62,491 nt of DNA from Sediminibacterium salmoneum NBRC 103935. GTDB taxonomy: Bacteria; Bacteroidota; Bacteroidia; Chitinophagales; Chitinophagaceae. Each line of letters opens with the position of its first letter. The first letter of the stretch is position 1. The DNA lies in contig NZ_KI866530.1 of assembly GCF_000511175.1 (NCBI RefSeq), positions 2,912,705 through 2,975,195 of the forward strand, read 5' to 3'. A program made the translations under genes and the position numbers. Positions 7,011 through 17,407 of this stretch are shown piece after piece. Below the pieces are notes generated by a model. That model worked only from the letters and a program-made list of their open reading frames with translations, searched no databases and was not told the origin of the DNA.

Positions 7011-9180
7011 ATGTATAAATATTTCTATTTCTTCTGTCTCTTTTTATTCAGTATGAATACTGGCTTTGGCCAGCAAACAGACTCAATGCCCCAGATACCG
7101 GCAATGAGACAATTACATCATGAGTACATTGTTAGATCGTGGGATGCCATCCGCGCCAATAAAGCCCAACTTGTTCCCATTTCAGAGGAAGATCAACGTA
7201 ATGTTGACCGGATATTATTTCAGCTGAGGAATTTTATTGAAAGAAGTGAATTGATTGATAACAATGGAAAATATACCTGGTTAAGAGGCGTAAATGAAAT
7301 ATTGACCGGCTATTTGAATAATAGTACAGTGAACAGGCCGGCGCCAACCTCTATTGTGAAACTCCTGGAGACGTATCAAACCGCTATGCGTTCTCAGTTG
7401 AAAGGAGAATCAATTGCCCCTCTGATGCAGGTTCTTGACCTGGAGTCAGCAGGACTATTTGCAGAAAATATTGGCCTGGTAAAGAATGTGGGTATCAATG
7501 AAGTTAAAGACAGTATAGTAGTAAAACAATGTGTTAGAAACCCGGATAGAATTTTACCCATTCTGGTAAAAAGCCCGGCCACCGCTTCTGCTGAAAGTTT
7601 AATTATACAGGCTGCATTCAGAAATCCGGAAGAATTATATAGCTATGCGGCGGCCCCCAATCCCCTTGGTAAAAAGATTCAATCTGTGAATCATCCTTTT
7701 GTGAAAATTGTGGCACAACTGGCTTTAACAAGTACTGGCAGAATGTATTTTCCTTTTTTAGATCAGCTGTATACAGGCAAACTAAAAATGGATTCTATTA
7801 CCCGTTATGTAGGAAATGATACTTCATCTGGATATTATAGTTTGCTGGTAAGAACCCGAATAGATTATGCAAGCAGAATGCAGGCCGGAGATACCCCTAT
7901 GGCTGCTAAAGTATTAAGTGCCAAATTAAAATCAAAAGGCATTGAATTATATATCAATGAAATCAATGCCTTACACGATGAAAATAATCCGGCGGTCCGT
8001 TTTAAAATAATCAGTCGCTTAAGTCCGCAGGAATTGTATTACCTGGCTGTAACCGGAGAGGAAGAACTGTATACTTCGAGTTATGTTAGCGGAGTGTATC
8101 CAAGGATTTTTTCGGGAATGAAAGTTCCCAGGGCAGATTCTATTTTGAAATGGGTTAATTATGATTATTATAAAAAGTTTATAAAAAATTGCAGCTGCTT
8201 ATAATAAACTGGACGATTTTCTTGCCAAAATGGATAAGCAGGATGCAGAGAAGCTGATGAAGGGATTTGTGAATGGATTGGAAAAAACAAATTCACTGGA
8301 AGATGCGGTTGATGTGGCGGATTCTTATGCAAGCATTTATAATCCTTCTCTAAAAAAACTAATGCTGAATCAGGTTCGCGCCGAATTAAATCGTTGCACT
8401 GAAATCAATAACAAGAGAGGGAAAGTGATTTATGAGTTACTCGAAACTATTTTTTCCTCCCTGGAGCCGAACAACAAAATTGATTTATCTGCGAAGCTGG
8501 GAATCATGCCTGTGTATGAATTGCCGAATCAGTTGTTGAAGGATGAGTTGAATGGAAGGGTAGTTATGCAGCAATTCTTTTACGGTGATAAGGACGGGAT
8601 GGTTATCTTCAATGCATTCTTAAACAGGTTCAGAAATCCCAACTGGAAAATCACCAAAAAATCACAGTGGGTGGAAGTGAGTTCCAGAAAAGGAGTTCCC
8701 ATTACCATTTTTGCCAACTTGCCATTAGACGAAACAGAAGATTTGGATACACAGTCTCAGGATAGTTTAATTGCCTATTTAAATGAACAGAAACTCCATC
8801 CCAGTGTGGTTATTCACCGGGGACATAGTTATTATCTGAATCAGACTGTTCACAAAATGCCTTCTTCTGCCAAACTGGTGTTATTGGGCAGTTGCGGTGG
8901 TTATCAGCGTTTAAATGAAGTGTTGGAAATTGCTCCCGGAGCTCATATTATTTCTTCCAAGCAAATTGGAACCGGAGTTATTAATCAGGGATTAATTAAT
9001 GTGATTAGTGAAGACATCCGTTTAGGTAAAAATTTAAAGTGGCCCAATCTATGGAACAATCTAGCTGTGAGATTCAGTGGCAGTGCCAGAGAAAAATTTG
9101 ATGACTACGTGCCACCTCATAAAAATCTGGGTGCCATTTTCATCACCGCTTTCAATGCATCTATGCAACAAGACCTTTAA
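7011..9180 (+). CDS. Secreted protein with possible clan-CD (caspase/CHAT-like) hydrolase domain, split by a homopolymer
   Basis: The first frame starts at 7011 with a signal peptide (MYKYFYFFCLFLFSMNTGFGQ) and runs into a stop at 8202-8204. The second frame continues to 9180. Removing one A from the A6 run 8183-8188 joins them as KKFIKIAAAYNKLDDFLAKM, giving about 722 residues. The N-terminal two thirds look helical and unfamiliar. The C-terminal domain resembles clan-CD peptidases or CHAT domains: a strand FFYGDKDGM, then VVIHRGHS with a candidate catalytic His (codon 8824-8826), then LVLLGSCGG with a candidate Cys (8893-8895), then an AHIISSKQIGTG segment. The His-Cys spacing of 23 residues is short but near that of separase. 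Enzyme activity is an inference. Confidence 0.65.
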
Positions 9181-9192
9181 TGCCGACTTGAT

Positions 9193-9831
9193 TTATTGAA
9201 GGAAAGGGTTATTTCTTTTTTCGTAGCCAATAGTGGTGGTTAAACCATGGCCAGGATAAACTTTTACTTCATCTGGCAGGGTAAACAGGTTGTTTCTTAT
9301 GCTTTGAAGCAGTAGTTCATGATTTCCTCCCGGCAAATCAGTTCTTCCGATACTTTCTCTGAACAGCACATCACCCCCAATTAAAAATGACTGTGATTCA
9401 CTGTAGAAGCAGATGCTGGCAGGGGAGTGACCGGGAGCAAATATCACTTTCAAGGCATCATTTCCCAGCAAAACAGTATCTCCTGGATGAAGGAATTGTA
9501 AGGGTCCTTGGTAGTTTTCAAAGGGAAGCCCCCATTTTTCGCCGGAGAGAGGGGCCATTTTTAGCATGGCTTCTTCATCGGGATGTATATGAAGTGGCGT
9601 CTTGAAAGTTTCATAAACCCATTTGTTTCCAAAAACATGGTCCAAATGACAATGCGTGTTCAACAATTTAACCACTTCCAGTTCATTTGTTTGAATAAAC
9701 TGGAACAATTGTTCCTTTTCTGCAGGGAAATAGCAACCCGGATCAATGATAATTGCTTTTTGATCTTCGTTGTAAACCACATACGTATTTTCCTGAATGG
9801 GACTAAATGTAAAAACCTTAACCTTTAACAT
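9193..9831 (-). CDS. Metallo-beta-lactamase-fold hydrolase (glyoxalase II-like)
   Basis: A 212-residue cytoplasmic protein with the metal-binding motif THCHLDH at about residues 59-65, a later GHSPAS His, the bridging Asp in FLIGGDVLF and the last His in YPGHG. This matches the small glyoxalase-II-like group (YcbL type), which usually hydrolyses glutathione or other thioesters; the substrate here is unknown. Its start lies about 60 bases from the divergent start of the next gene, and its 3' end faces the protease-like gene with a 12-base gap. Confidence 0.88.
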   Translation of the reverse strand: MLKVKVFTFSPIQENTYVVYNEDQKAIIIDPGCYFPAEKEQLFQFIQTNELEVVKLLNTHCHLDHVFGNKWVYETFKTPLHIHPDEEAMLKMAPLSGEKWGLPFENYQGPLQFLHPGDTVLLGNDALKVIFAPGHSPASICFYSESQSFLIGGDVLFRESIGRTDLPGGNHELLLQSIRNNLFTLPDEVKVYPGHGLTTTIGYEKRNNPFLQ

Positions 9832-9890
9832 ACACCTATTTTACCTGCTTTTAATGGTAAATGACTAATTTTAAAGACCAAAGTTCGGAT

Positions 9891-12800
9891 ATGCAATTGA
9901 ATAGAATCAGTAAACTCATTTTTTTTCTTGGAATCCTTGGTTCAACAGAACTGAAGGCACAGGTAAACAGTGTTGAATTTGGTAAGAACAGAATTCAGCA
10001 TCAGAAGTTCAACTGGAAATTTTACCAGTCTCCTAATTTCAATACCTATATTACGCAGGGAGGTGTTGAACTTGGAAAATTTGTTAGCCAGGTGGCTGAG
10101 GAAGAATTAAAATCCATTGAAAACTTCATTGAATATTCATTGCAGCGAAGAGCCAATATTGTGGTTTACAACAACTACAATGATTTTAAAAGCAGCAATA
10201 TTGGATTGGGGTCCGACTGGCAAAATGCGGGAGGAGTAACCAAACTGGTGAACAATAAAATTATCGTTTATTACAACGGGAATCACAATAAATTAAAAAC
10301 ACAAATAAGAGAGGGTATAGCCAAAGTGCTTACTGATAATCTCTTATTTGGCGACGATATTGGCGAGTTTGCCAGTAACCAGGCTTTGCTGGATTTGCCT
10401 AAATGGATGGTAGATGGATATGTAGCTTATGCAGGTCAGTCGTGGAGTACAGAAAAGGACGATGAATTAAAAAGTGCCATGTTGAGCGGCAGATATAATT
10501 CATTTTATCAGTTTGCATTTGAAAAGCCTGTCCTTGCCGGTCATGCTTTCTGGAATTATATTGGTGAAAAATATCGCAGAGAAAATATTACCTATTTGTT
10601 GTACCTGGCCAGAATGTACAAGAATATCAATAACGCCTGTCTTAGAATTTGCAAGAAAAAATTCAATGATGTATTGAACGATTTTATGCAGTTTCAACAG
10701 GACCGATATATTAAAGACATTCGTCAGCGCAGAAATCAGTTAAAAGGACAACTAACAGTTACAGAGGAAATTGGTAAGAGGGATTATTTCCGCTTTCAGG
10801 CCAATCCCAATCCGCGAAGCAATACCTATTCTGTTCTTGAATTCAAGAAAGGAGTCTACACAGTAAAGCTGATGGAGAATTTCTATGATTCAAAAGTTTT
10901 GTTGAAAAGTGGAGTTTTAACCAATGGTCAGGATGTAAATCCAAACTATCCCATCATGGCATGGGATGGTAAAGGCACTCGCTTACTTGTGATTTACTGG
11001 GAAAAAGGAAAAATTAACATGTTTGTATACGATTTGATAGCCAGATACAAACGCTTCAAGCAAACCATTGATGGATTTGATCAGATCCTGGATGCCAGCT
11101 TTATGCTGGACGCCAATACCCTGGTTTTAAGTGCAGTAAAAAATGGTCACGCGGACATTTATACTTATAAAATTGAGGAGCAGAAAGCAACACAAATTAC
11201 CAATGACGTTTACGACGACCTGGATCCCACCATTGTATCTTTTCCAAACCGGGTAGGAATTATTTTTGCTTCGAACAGACCTGGTAACAATGCGCCTAAT
11301 AAAGACACTGTACTACCCAGCCGTTATCCTTTTAATATTTACATGGTTGATATTCTGAACAGCAGCAACGAAAAGCAGATTTCTCAGTTGACCAATGTAA
11401 AAATGGGGAATGCCCGTTATCCAATGCAATACAATACCAATCACTTCACATTTGTGTCTGATGAAAATGGAATTGGCAACCGATGGGCAGGATTCTTTTC
11501 TACGCAAAGGAATGGTCTGGATACCTTGTACTACATAGGAGAAGAAATCTTGCGCAATCCGGCACCTAAGGAATTTGATTCTACATTGATGGCCTGGCAA
11601 AAACAAGAACCGGACAGTGTAAGTTATTTTCAGGTGTTCAAAGATTCTACCTATACTTTCCCGATCACCAATTATCAGAGCTCATTACTGGAAACAAGAA
11701 TTGCCGGGAATAACGGTCAGGTAAGTGAAGTAAGAAGAGAGGGCGATTTTAAATTTGTTTACAAGCTCAAAGTAGATGAACAGGCACTGGCCAGAAGAAA
11801 TGTTACGGCAAGAAATACAGAGTATGTAAAGAAAATTTTAGATGAGAAAAAACTGGTAGAGGGAAAAGCCATACAATACAATAATAATAAGCCTGCAAAT
11901 GATACGGCTAAAAAAGTAATTGTTTTTCAGAATGAGTTTGCAGATGAATTGCCGGATACTACAGTAAAAATTAATGCAGCGGCAAATCCACAACAAAGGC
12001 AGTCTTCATTGGCCAGATCTAAGTTGTACGATTACCGTTTAAAGTTCAGTTCAGATTATTTACTGGGTGGATTCTCTAACAATGTTTTGATTAACCGTTA
12101 TCAACCTTATGCAGGTGGTGCTGGTCCGATTCGCCTGAACAATGGGAATGATTTCAACTTCACTTTCCGTGTAGGAGTTAGCGACCTGATGGAAGATGTG
12201 AAATTTGTTGCAGGTATGCGTTTCGGTACTTCCCTTTCCGATAAGGACCTTTTACTTTCTTTTCAGAACAACCGCAGAAAATTAGACTGGGGGCTTACTT
12301 ATTATAGAAGCAATATCACAAACTTCTACAATATACAGGTTAACAATATGCTCTATACCAATTTGTATCAGGCTAATGTAACTTATCCTATTAATGAAGT
12401 AAAAAGCATCAGGGCTACCATTGGATTACGTTCGGACAGAGGCGTTATAAAATCATTTGATAATTTGGCTGGTCAACCTAATCCTGCTGCATTGGCATAT
12501 AATGATACTGTATCCAAGTATATCTTATCTAGATTAGAGTATGTGCACGATAATACCATTAATCCAACACAGAATATCTGGAATGGTCTTAGATACAAGG
12601 TATACCTGGACATTAATATGCCTACTCAGAAAACAGCTTTGAATAATGGCAAAGCCACTATGAACTTCGGCTTTGATGGCAGGTACTATCATAAAATTTA
12701 TCGCAACTTTATCTGGGCAGGTAGAGTTGCAGCTGATTTCTCTTGGGGGAATCAAAAGCTTATTTATTATCTGGGAGGAGTAGATGGCTGGATTGGACCT

Positions 12801-13259
12801 AAATTCAATAATGGTAATCAGCCGGCTGCAGATCAAAGCTATGCTTTCCAGTCTCTTGCCGTAAATATGCGCGGTTACAGGCAGAATATAGCTAACGGTA
12901 ACAATGCTTTTGTAATTAACAGTGAATTCCGTCTGCCTTTATTCTCTACCTTATTCGACAGACCCATCAACAATGCATTCCTGCGTAATTTTCAGTTGGT
13001 ACAGTTTGTTGATCTGGGAACTGCATGGAATGGCAAGTACAACGGTATCAAACGTCCGGGTGAAGTAATTGCCAATAACCAAACACCAGTTGTAGTAAGA
13101 ATTGATGCTGGCGGATTGGGACCTTTTGCCGGCGGTTACGGCTTTGGTGTAAGAAGTACATTGTTGGGCTACTTTATGAAGTTCGACGCTGGCTGGCCAA
13201 TGAAAGGAATATTTAAAGGCGCGCCGGTATACTATTTCGCACTGGGTTTTGACTTTTAA
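9891..13259 (+). CDS. Large outer-membrane protein: peptidase-MA-like region, beta-propeller and beta-barrel
   Basis: A 1122-residue exported protein; the start at 9891 is chosen because it gives the signal peptide (MQLNRISKLIFFLGILGSTE then LKAQ). Residues about 30-270 resemble the peptidase-MA-like fold (LPKWMVDGYVAYAG, FEKPVLAGHAFWNYIGE) but show no HExxH zinc motif. Residues about 290-560 contain TolB/PD40-type propeller repeats (DPTIVSFPNRVGIIFASNRP). From about 720 the chain looks like a surface-antigen (Omp85-like) barrel ending in GAPVYYFALGFDF, with terminal Phe as expected for BAM substrates. Related proteins in Bacteroidota are often labelled TolB-like or hypothetical. The function is unknown. 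Confidence 0.75.
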   Translation: MQLNRISKLIFFLGILGSTELKAQVNSVEFGKNRIQHQKFNWKFYQSPNFNTYITQGGVELGKFVSQVAEEELKSIENFIEYSLQRRANIVVYNNYNDFKSSNIGLGSDWQNAGGVTKLVNNKIIVYYNGNHNKLKTQIREGIAKVLTDNLLFGDDIGEFASNQALLDLPKWMVDGYVAYAGQSWSTEKDDELKSAMLSGRYNSFYQFAFEKPVLAGHAFWNYIGEKYRRENITYLLYLARMYKNINNACLRICKKKFNDVLNDFMQFQQDRYIKDIRQRRNQLKGQLTVTEEIGKRDYFRFQANPNPRSNTYSVLEFKKGVYTVKLMENFYDSKVLLKSGVLTNGQDVNPNYPIMAWDGKGTRLLVIYWEKGKINMFVYDLIARYKRFKQTIDGFDQILDASFMLDANTLVLSAVKNGHADIYTYKIEEQKATQITNDVYDDLDPTIVSFPNRVGIIFASNRPGNNAPNKDTVLPSRYPFNIYMVDILNSSNEKQISQLTNVKMGNARYPMQYNTNHFTFVSDENGIGNRWAGFFSTQRNGLDTLYYIGEEILRNPAPKEFDSTLMAWQKQEPDSVSYFQVFKDSTYTFPITNYQSSLLETRIAGNNGQVSEVRREGDFKFVYKLKVDEQALARRNVTARNTEYVKKILDEKKLVEGKAIQYNNNKPANDTAKKVIVFQNEFADELPDTTVKINAAANPQQRQSSLARSKLYDYRLKFSSDYLLGGFSNNVLINRYQPYAGGAGPIRLNNGNDFNFTFRVGVSDLMEDVKFVAGMRFGTSLSDKDLLLSFQNNRRKLDWGLTYYRSNITNFYNIQVNNMLYTNLYQANVTYPINEVKSIRATIGLRSDRGVIKSFDNLAGQPNPAALAYNDTVSKYILSRLEYVHDNTINPTQNIWNGLRYKVYLDINMPTQKTALNNGKATMNFGFDGRYYHKIYRNFIWAGRVAADFSWGNQKLIYYLGGVDGWIGPKFNNGNQPAADQSYAFQSLAVNMRGYRQNIANGNNAFVINSEFRLPLFSTLFDRPINNAFLRNFQLVQFVDLGTAWNGKYNGIKRPGEVIANNQTPVVVRIDAGGLGPFAGGYGFGVRSTLLGYFMKFDAGWPMKGIFKGAPVYYFALGFDF

Positions 13260-13280
13260 GTATACTAAAGAATAAAAATA

Positions 13281-13316
13281 AAAAAGCAGGTGAATAGTTA
13301 GTCACCTGCTTTTTTT
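13281..13316. terminator. Bidirectional intrinsic terminator
   Basis: A 13-bp perfect stem AAAAAGCAGGTGA / TCACCTGCTTTTT (13281-13293 and 13302-13314) with an 8-base loop lies between the converging ends of the outer-membrane protein gene and terC. A-rich and T-rich flanks let it act on both strands. Confidence 0.85.
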
Positions 13317-13339
13317 ATGCTCTGTTTATAATAGGCTAT

Positions 13340-14134
13340 TTATTTTGCCTGATCATTATATCCTTCCTGAGGAACTTCAATATGATGTTCTCTAAGTTTA
13401 ACTGGCACTGTTTTCTTTCTGGCTTTCATATTCAGCAACTCAACAATAAAGGAGAATGCCATGGCAAAATATACATAATGCTTTAAGTGGAGTTCATGTG
13501 CCTGTTCTGCATTCCATCCCTCTACCAATAGGACCATACCAATCATTACCAGAAAAGACAAAGCAAGCATTTTAAGGGTTGGATGCTTATGTATAAATGA
13601 AGAAATATTGGGGCTGAATAAAAACATAATAATCATTGCAATTACTACAGCGGCAATCATTACTTCCAGGTGCTTGGCTGTACCACCTGCAGTAATGATA
13701 CTATCGAAACTGAAGACCATGTCGATCATGATGATTTGTGCAATACCATTGGCAATTCCTAATTCTTTTGATTTTCTTCCTGCCAAAGCATCTTCTTCTC
13801 CTTCCAGCTTATGGTGAATTTCCTTTACTGTTTTATAAATAAGGAACAATCCTCCCGCCAGCATTACCAGGCTGGCCAAATCAAAATCTTTTCCTGCTAC
13901 ACTGAATACTGGTTTGCCTTTTTGAGATAGCAGCCAGCTTAATCCAAACAATAAAATAGTTCTTGTGATAATGCCGGTTACCATCCAGATCAGTCTTGCA
14001 TTTTTCTGAAATGCCTTGGGCATCCGGTTCATGATAATACTGACAAAAATTACATTGTCAATGCCAAGTACCACTTCAAGAATGGTAAGAATCAAAAAGC
14101 TGATTAAGCTCTCCGTGGTGAATAAGTGCTCCAT
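13340..14134 (-). CDS. TerC/YkoY family integral membrane protein
   Basis: A 264-residue polytopic inner-membrane protein of the TerC family. The two diagnostic acidic motifs are present: EVVLGIDNVIFVSI in the first segment and DMVFSFDSIITAGG in the middle, whose buried Asp/Glu are thought to bind a metal. Family members are linked to tellurite resistance and, for MeeF/YkoY, to manganese export that loads exported metalloenzymes. The gene follows pyrD with 8 bases between them, so the two are probably co-transcribed. The substrate here is not determined by sequence. Confidence 0.88.
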   Translation of the reverse strand: MEHLFTTESLISFLILTILEVVLGIDNVIFVSIIMNRMPKAFQKNARLIWMVTGIITRTILLFGLSWLLSQKGKPVFSVAGKDFDLASLVMLAGGLFLIYKTVKEIHHKLEGEEDALAGRKSKELGIANGIAQIIMIDMVFSFDSIITAGGTAKHLEVMIAAVVIAMIIMFLFSPNISSFIHKHPTLKMLALSFLVMIGMVLLVEGWNAEQAHELHLKHYVYFAMAFSFIVELLNMKARKKTVPVKLREHHIEVPQEGYNDQAK

Positions 14135-14142
14135 GTATGGGG

Positions 14143-15246
14143 TTATTTATTTTTTGCTAAGTAAGTACAAATGTTTTTTACAATAGATGGGCCTTCATAT
14201 ACAAATCCGGTCCATACCTGAATTAAAGCCGCACCTGCTTTTAATTTTTCCTTTGCATCTTCTCCGGTGAATATGCCACCGCTGGCTATAATGGGGATGG
14301 TTCCAACTGTTTGTTCTGCAATATAGCGGACAATCCGGGTTGATTTTTCCCTCACGGGTTTTCCACTAAGTCCACCCATGCCAATTTCATTGCTTAATGC
14401 GGCAGATGCCGGGCTAAGGTTAGATCTGTCCAATGTGGTATTGGATGCTACCAGACCACTTAATTTCATTTCCATGGATAAGGCTACAATATCATCCAGT
14501 TGAGGCTGAGATAAATCCGGAGCTATTTTTAATAAGATGGGTTTGGGTTGATTTTTTCCTGCGTTAATGGATTGGAGTTCTCCGAATATTTTTCTAAGTG
14601 CGTCTTTTTCCTGAAGTTCTCTAAGGCCAGGTGTGTTGGGAGAACTTACATTCACAACAAAATAATCAACTTCATTGTGAAGCTCATTAAAACAGATGGT
14701 ATAATCTTTCCAGGCTTCTTCGTTGGGAGTCACTTTGTTTTTACCAATGTTTCCGCCCACAACCAGGTCGCTGTTTTTACCACGGCTATTCCAGTTTACC
14801 AGTCTTTTTTTTATGGCATCTACCCCTTCATTGTTAAACCCCATCCGATTAATTAATGCCTGATCTGCCGGTAATCTGAACAGGCGCGGAAGGTCGTTGC
14901 CTGCCTGGGCTTTTGGTGTAACAGTTCCTATCTCTACAAATCCAAATCCCAATGCCTCCAGTTCATGCAGGTAGGCTGCATTTTTATCGAATCCGGCACC
15001 CAATCCTACAGGGTTTTTAAAACGAATTCCCATTACGGTTTTCTCCAGATCGGTCCCTTTGTATTGAAAGGAATTTCTGATTAAGGTATCCCCCAGGCCA
15101 AGAGAAGTAGCTATTTTCAGGCTATTCATTGAAAAATAGTGCACTTTTTCAGGAGGCGCCTTGAACAGCAGATTTCTTATTAACGTATACAATTGATAAG
15201 TTTTTGCGAAAATACCCCCAAAGGACCATTTAAAATTTAGTTGCAT
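14143..15246 (-). CDS. pyrD: Dihydroorotate dehydrogenase (quinone), class 2
   Basis: PyrD oxidises dihydroorotate to orotate in pyrimidine synthesis, passing electrons to quinone at the inner membrane. The protein has the membrane-associating helix (LYTLIRNLLFKAPPEKVHYF), the FMN-site blocks NPVGLGAGFDKNA and RMGFNNEG, the class-2 catalytic Ser in NVSSPNTPGLRELQ, and C-terminal IIASGGIFTGEDA. ATG at 15246 gives 367 residues. A TTG at 15192 gives 349 residues and begins exactly where family similarity begins, so it is a serious alternative start. It lies upstream of terC in the same transcript. Confidence 0.93.
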   Translation of the reverse strand: MQLNFKWSFGGIFAKTYQLYTLIRNLLFKAPPEKVHYFSMNSLKIATSLGLGDTLIRNSFQYKGTDLEKTVMGIRFKNPVGLGAGFDKNAAYLHELEALGFGFVEIGTVTPKAQAGNDLPRLFRLPADQALINRMGFNNEGVDAIKKRLVNWNSRGKNSDLVVGGNIGKNKVTPNEEAWKDYTICFNELHNEVDYFVVNVSSPNTPGLRELQEKDALRKIFGELQSINAGKNQPKPILLKIAPDLSQPQLDDIVALSMEMKLSGLVASNTTLDRSNLSPASAALSNEIGMGGLSGKPVREKSTRIVRYIAEQTVGTIPIIASGGIFTGEDAKEKLKAGAALIQVWTGFVYEGPSIVKNICTYLAKNK

Positions 15247-15269
15247 AAACAACTTTTAAACCTTTTTCT

Positions 15270-15277
15270 TACATTTG
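15270..15277 (+). promoter_or_regulatory. Predicted -7 element of the thiolase gene (TACATTTG)
   Basis: TACATTTG fits TAnnTTTG and ends 19 bases before the thiolase ATG at 15297. It lies in the short divergent gap with pyrD. No well-spaced -33 TTTG is visible. Confidence 0.45.
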
Positions 15278-15296
15278 GTATTAATAAATTCAGTTT

Positions 15297-16472
15297 ATGC
15301 AAGAAGCTTACATTGTAGCAGGTTACAGAACCGCAGTAACGAAAAGTAAGAAAGGTGGATTCCGGTTTTTCAGACCCGATGATCTGGCTGTAGAAGTTAT
15401 CAAGGGATTGGTTGCTTCCGTGCCTCAGCTGGATACGAAGCTGGTTGATGATGTGATTGTTGGTAATGCTGTTCCTGAAGCAGAACAAGGATTGCAGTTT
15501 GGAAGAATTATAGCAGCCAAAGCATTGGGTATTGATGCCGCCGGTATCACAATCAACCGATATTGTGCAAGTGGGTTAGAGAGTATTGCTACAGCAACTG
15601 CTAAAATTAGAACGGGCATGGCTGAATGTATTATTGCAGGTGGAACAGAAAGTATGAGTATGGTTCCCACTGCCGGCTGGAAAACCGTTCCTTCCTATGC
15701 CATTGCAAAAGATGAACCTGATTATTATTTAAGTATGGGCTTAACTGCAGAAGCAGTTGCCAATGAGTATAATGTTTCCAGAGAAGACCAGGATGAGTTT
15801 GCCTATCAGTCTCATATGAAAGCAAAGAATGCAATTGAGAATGGTTATTTTAAATCGGGCATACTTCCCATTACTGTGGAAGAAACTTACTTAAATGAAA
15901 AGGGTAAAAAAGCTACCCGTTCCTATGTTGTTGATACGGATGAGGGATTAAGAGCGGATACCACCGTTGAAGGGCTGTCTAAATTAAAGCCAGCTTTTGC
16001 AGTTAACGGATCAGTAACCGCCGGTAACTCCTCTCAAACCAGTGATGGCGCTGCTTTTGCTATTGTAATGAGTGAGAGAATGATGAAGTCGCTTGGTTTG
16101 GCACCCATTGGTAGACTGGTGAATTGTGCTTCTGCAGGTGTGCATCCCAGAATCATGGGAATTGGTCCGGTAGCTGCCATTCCTAAAGTGTTGAAGCAAG
16201 CCGGCATGAACCTGGCTGATATAGATTTAATTGAATTGAATGAGGCATTCGCTTCTCAGTCTCTGGCTGTTATAAGAGAATTGGGATTGGATCCATCCAG
16301 AGTAAATATAAACGGAGGTGCCATTGCATTGGGACACCCGTTGGGTTGCACAGGTTGTAAACTAACTGTACAACTGCTAAACGATATGAAGCGATTGAAT
16401 AAAAAATACGGATTGGTTACTGCCTGTGTGGGCGGCGGACAAGGAATTGCCGGAATTATAGAAAACTTATAA
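15297..16472 (+). CDS. Acetyl-CoA C-acyltransferase (thiolase)
   Basis: A 391-residue thiolase that cleaves 3-ketoacyl-CoA or condenses two acyl-CoA molecules. The acyl-accepting Cys is in [10 protein letters not shown] at about residue 86, and the catalytic His and second Cys are in [14 protein letters not shown] and ACVGGGQG near the C terminus. NEAFASQ is also typical. The sequence fits the FadA/FadI-like beta-oxidation group as well as acetyl-CoA acetyltransferase, and no fadB partner is adjacent, so the chain-length preference stays open. The gene stands alone between pyrD (divergent) and usp. Confidence 0.92.
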   Translation: MQEAYIVAGYRTAVTKSKKGGFRFFRPDDLAVEVIKGLVASVPQLDTKLVDDVIVGNAVPEAEQGLQFGRIIAAKALGIDAAGITINRYCASGLESIATATAKIRTGMAECIIAGGTESMSMVPTAGWKTVPSYAIAKDEPDYYLSMGLTAEAVANEYNVSREDQDEFAYQSHMKAKNAIENGYFKSGILPITVEETYLNEKGKKATRSYVVDTDEGLRADTTVEGLSKLKPAFAVNGSVTAGNSSQTSDGAAFAIVMSERMMKSLGLAPIGRLVNCASAGVHPRIMGIGPVAAIPKVLKQAGMNLADIDLIELNEAFASQSLAVIRELGLDPSRVNINGGAIALGHPLGCTGCKLTVQLLNDMKRLNKKYGLVTACVGGGQGIAGIIENL

Positions 16473-16536
16473 TTCATGATTTTTTTCATTTTTTGTGTAG
16501 AAATTTAGTAGGAACTTCATGCTAAATCACCGAAAC

Positions 16537-17391
16537 ATGAAAACCATCGTTTTACCTACCGATTTTTCAGCAACTGCCAGTAATGCTGCAGACTATGCGG
16601 TTCATTTTGCCAAGCAGGTAAATGCTGAACGCATTATCCTGTTGCATGCTTATGAAATACCTGTTGCCATTGATCCAATGATGCCCGGTATTCAAATACC
16701 GGAAGTGGATGGGTTCAGGGAAACGGCTGAAAGCAGACTCTTGCAGTTCAGAGCTGATTTGCTCGTAAAATATTCTGATAGCCATTTAATTTTTGATACA
16801 CTTGCCGTTTATGGTTCCATACTTTCTGCGTTGGAAGATTTACAGGAAAAAGATCCTATTGAATTGGTTGTGATGGGTATTACCGGAGGTGGGGCGCTGG
16901 AAGAAACTTTAATTGGCAGTAACACGGTTCATATAGCTGAAAATACTTCTCTGCCCTTAATTATCGTTCCGGCCAATTGTGTTTTTAAGCCAGTAAAAAA
17001 ACTCATGTTTGCCTGCGACTTCAATGATGCAGAAAAATACATTCCGGTTAATCAGATTGCTGCTTTTCAACAAATAACAGGTGCTAGCTTAGCTGTGTTT
17101 AATATTGAAGGGGAACCCAGTGAATTTGAAGAAACTTTTCCTGGTACTGTAATGGGGGAGAGTTTTGCCGTACATACCGTGATGGATAAACTGAATCCAA
17201 GCTATCACTTTTCTCACGCAAAGAATTTTCTGGATGGTATCAATCAATTTGTAGATGAACAGGGCGTTGACCTGGTGATTACAGTGCCCAAGGAACATAA
17301 TTTCTTTGAAAGAATTTTTTCTTCCAGTCATACCAAAAAACTGGCATTCCATAGTCATGTACCGGTACTGGTTTTAAGCCGTCAGGATTAA
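16537..17391 (+). CDS. Universal stress protein with two tandem UspA domains
   Basis: A 284-residue protein starting MKTIVLPTDFSATASNAADYAV, the classic first strand and helix of a UspA domain, with a second, weaker domain after about residue 150 (KPVKKLMFACDFNDAEKYI). The first domain ends with an MGITGGG...GSNTVHIAENTSLPLIIVP-type nucleotide-loop region, and the second with SSSHTKKLAFHSHVPVLVL. Tandem Usp proteins of this size are common in Bacteroidota and respond to stress; the ligand is unknown. Start chosen at the domain's natural first residue. Confidence 0.88.
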   Translation: MKTIVLPTDFSATASNAADYAVHFAKQVNAERIILLHAYEIPVAIDPMMPGIQIPEVDGFRETAESRLLQFRADLLVKYSDSHLIFDTLAVYGSILSALEDLQEKDPIELVVMGITGGGALEETLIGSNTVHIAENTSLPLIIVPANCVFKPVKKLMFACDFNDAEKYIPVNQIAAFQQITGASLAVFNIEGEPSEFEETFPGTVMGESFAVHTVMDKLNPSYHFSHAKNFLDGINQFVDEQGVDLVITVPKEHNFFERIFSSSHTKKLAFHSHVPVLVLSRQD

Positions 17392-17407
17392 TGCCGGTGT
17401 ACTTTTA

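Noticed and set aside
7011..8204. Treating the two frames at 7011 and 8230 as separate genes
   Set aside because: The second lacks a signal or plausible start context, and the codons between the frames continue a natural helix once one A is removed.
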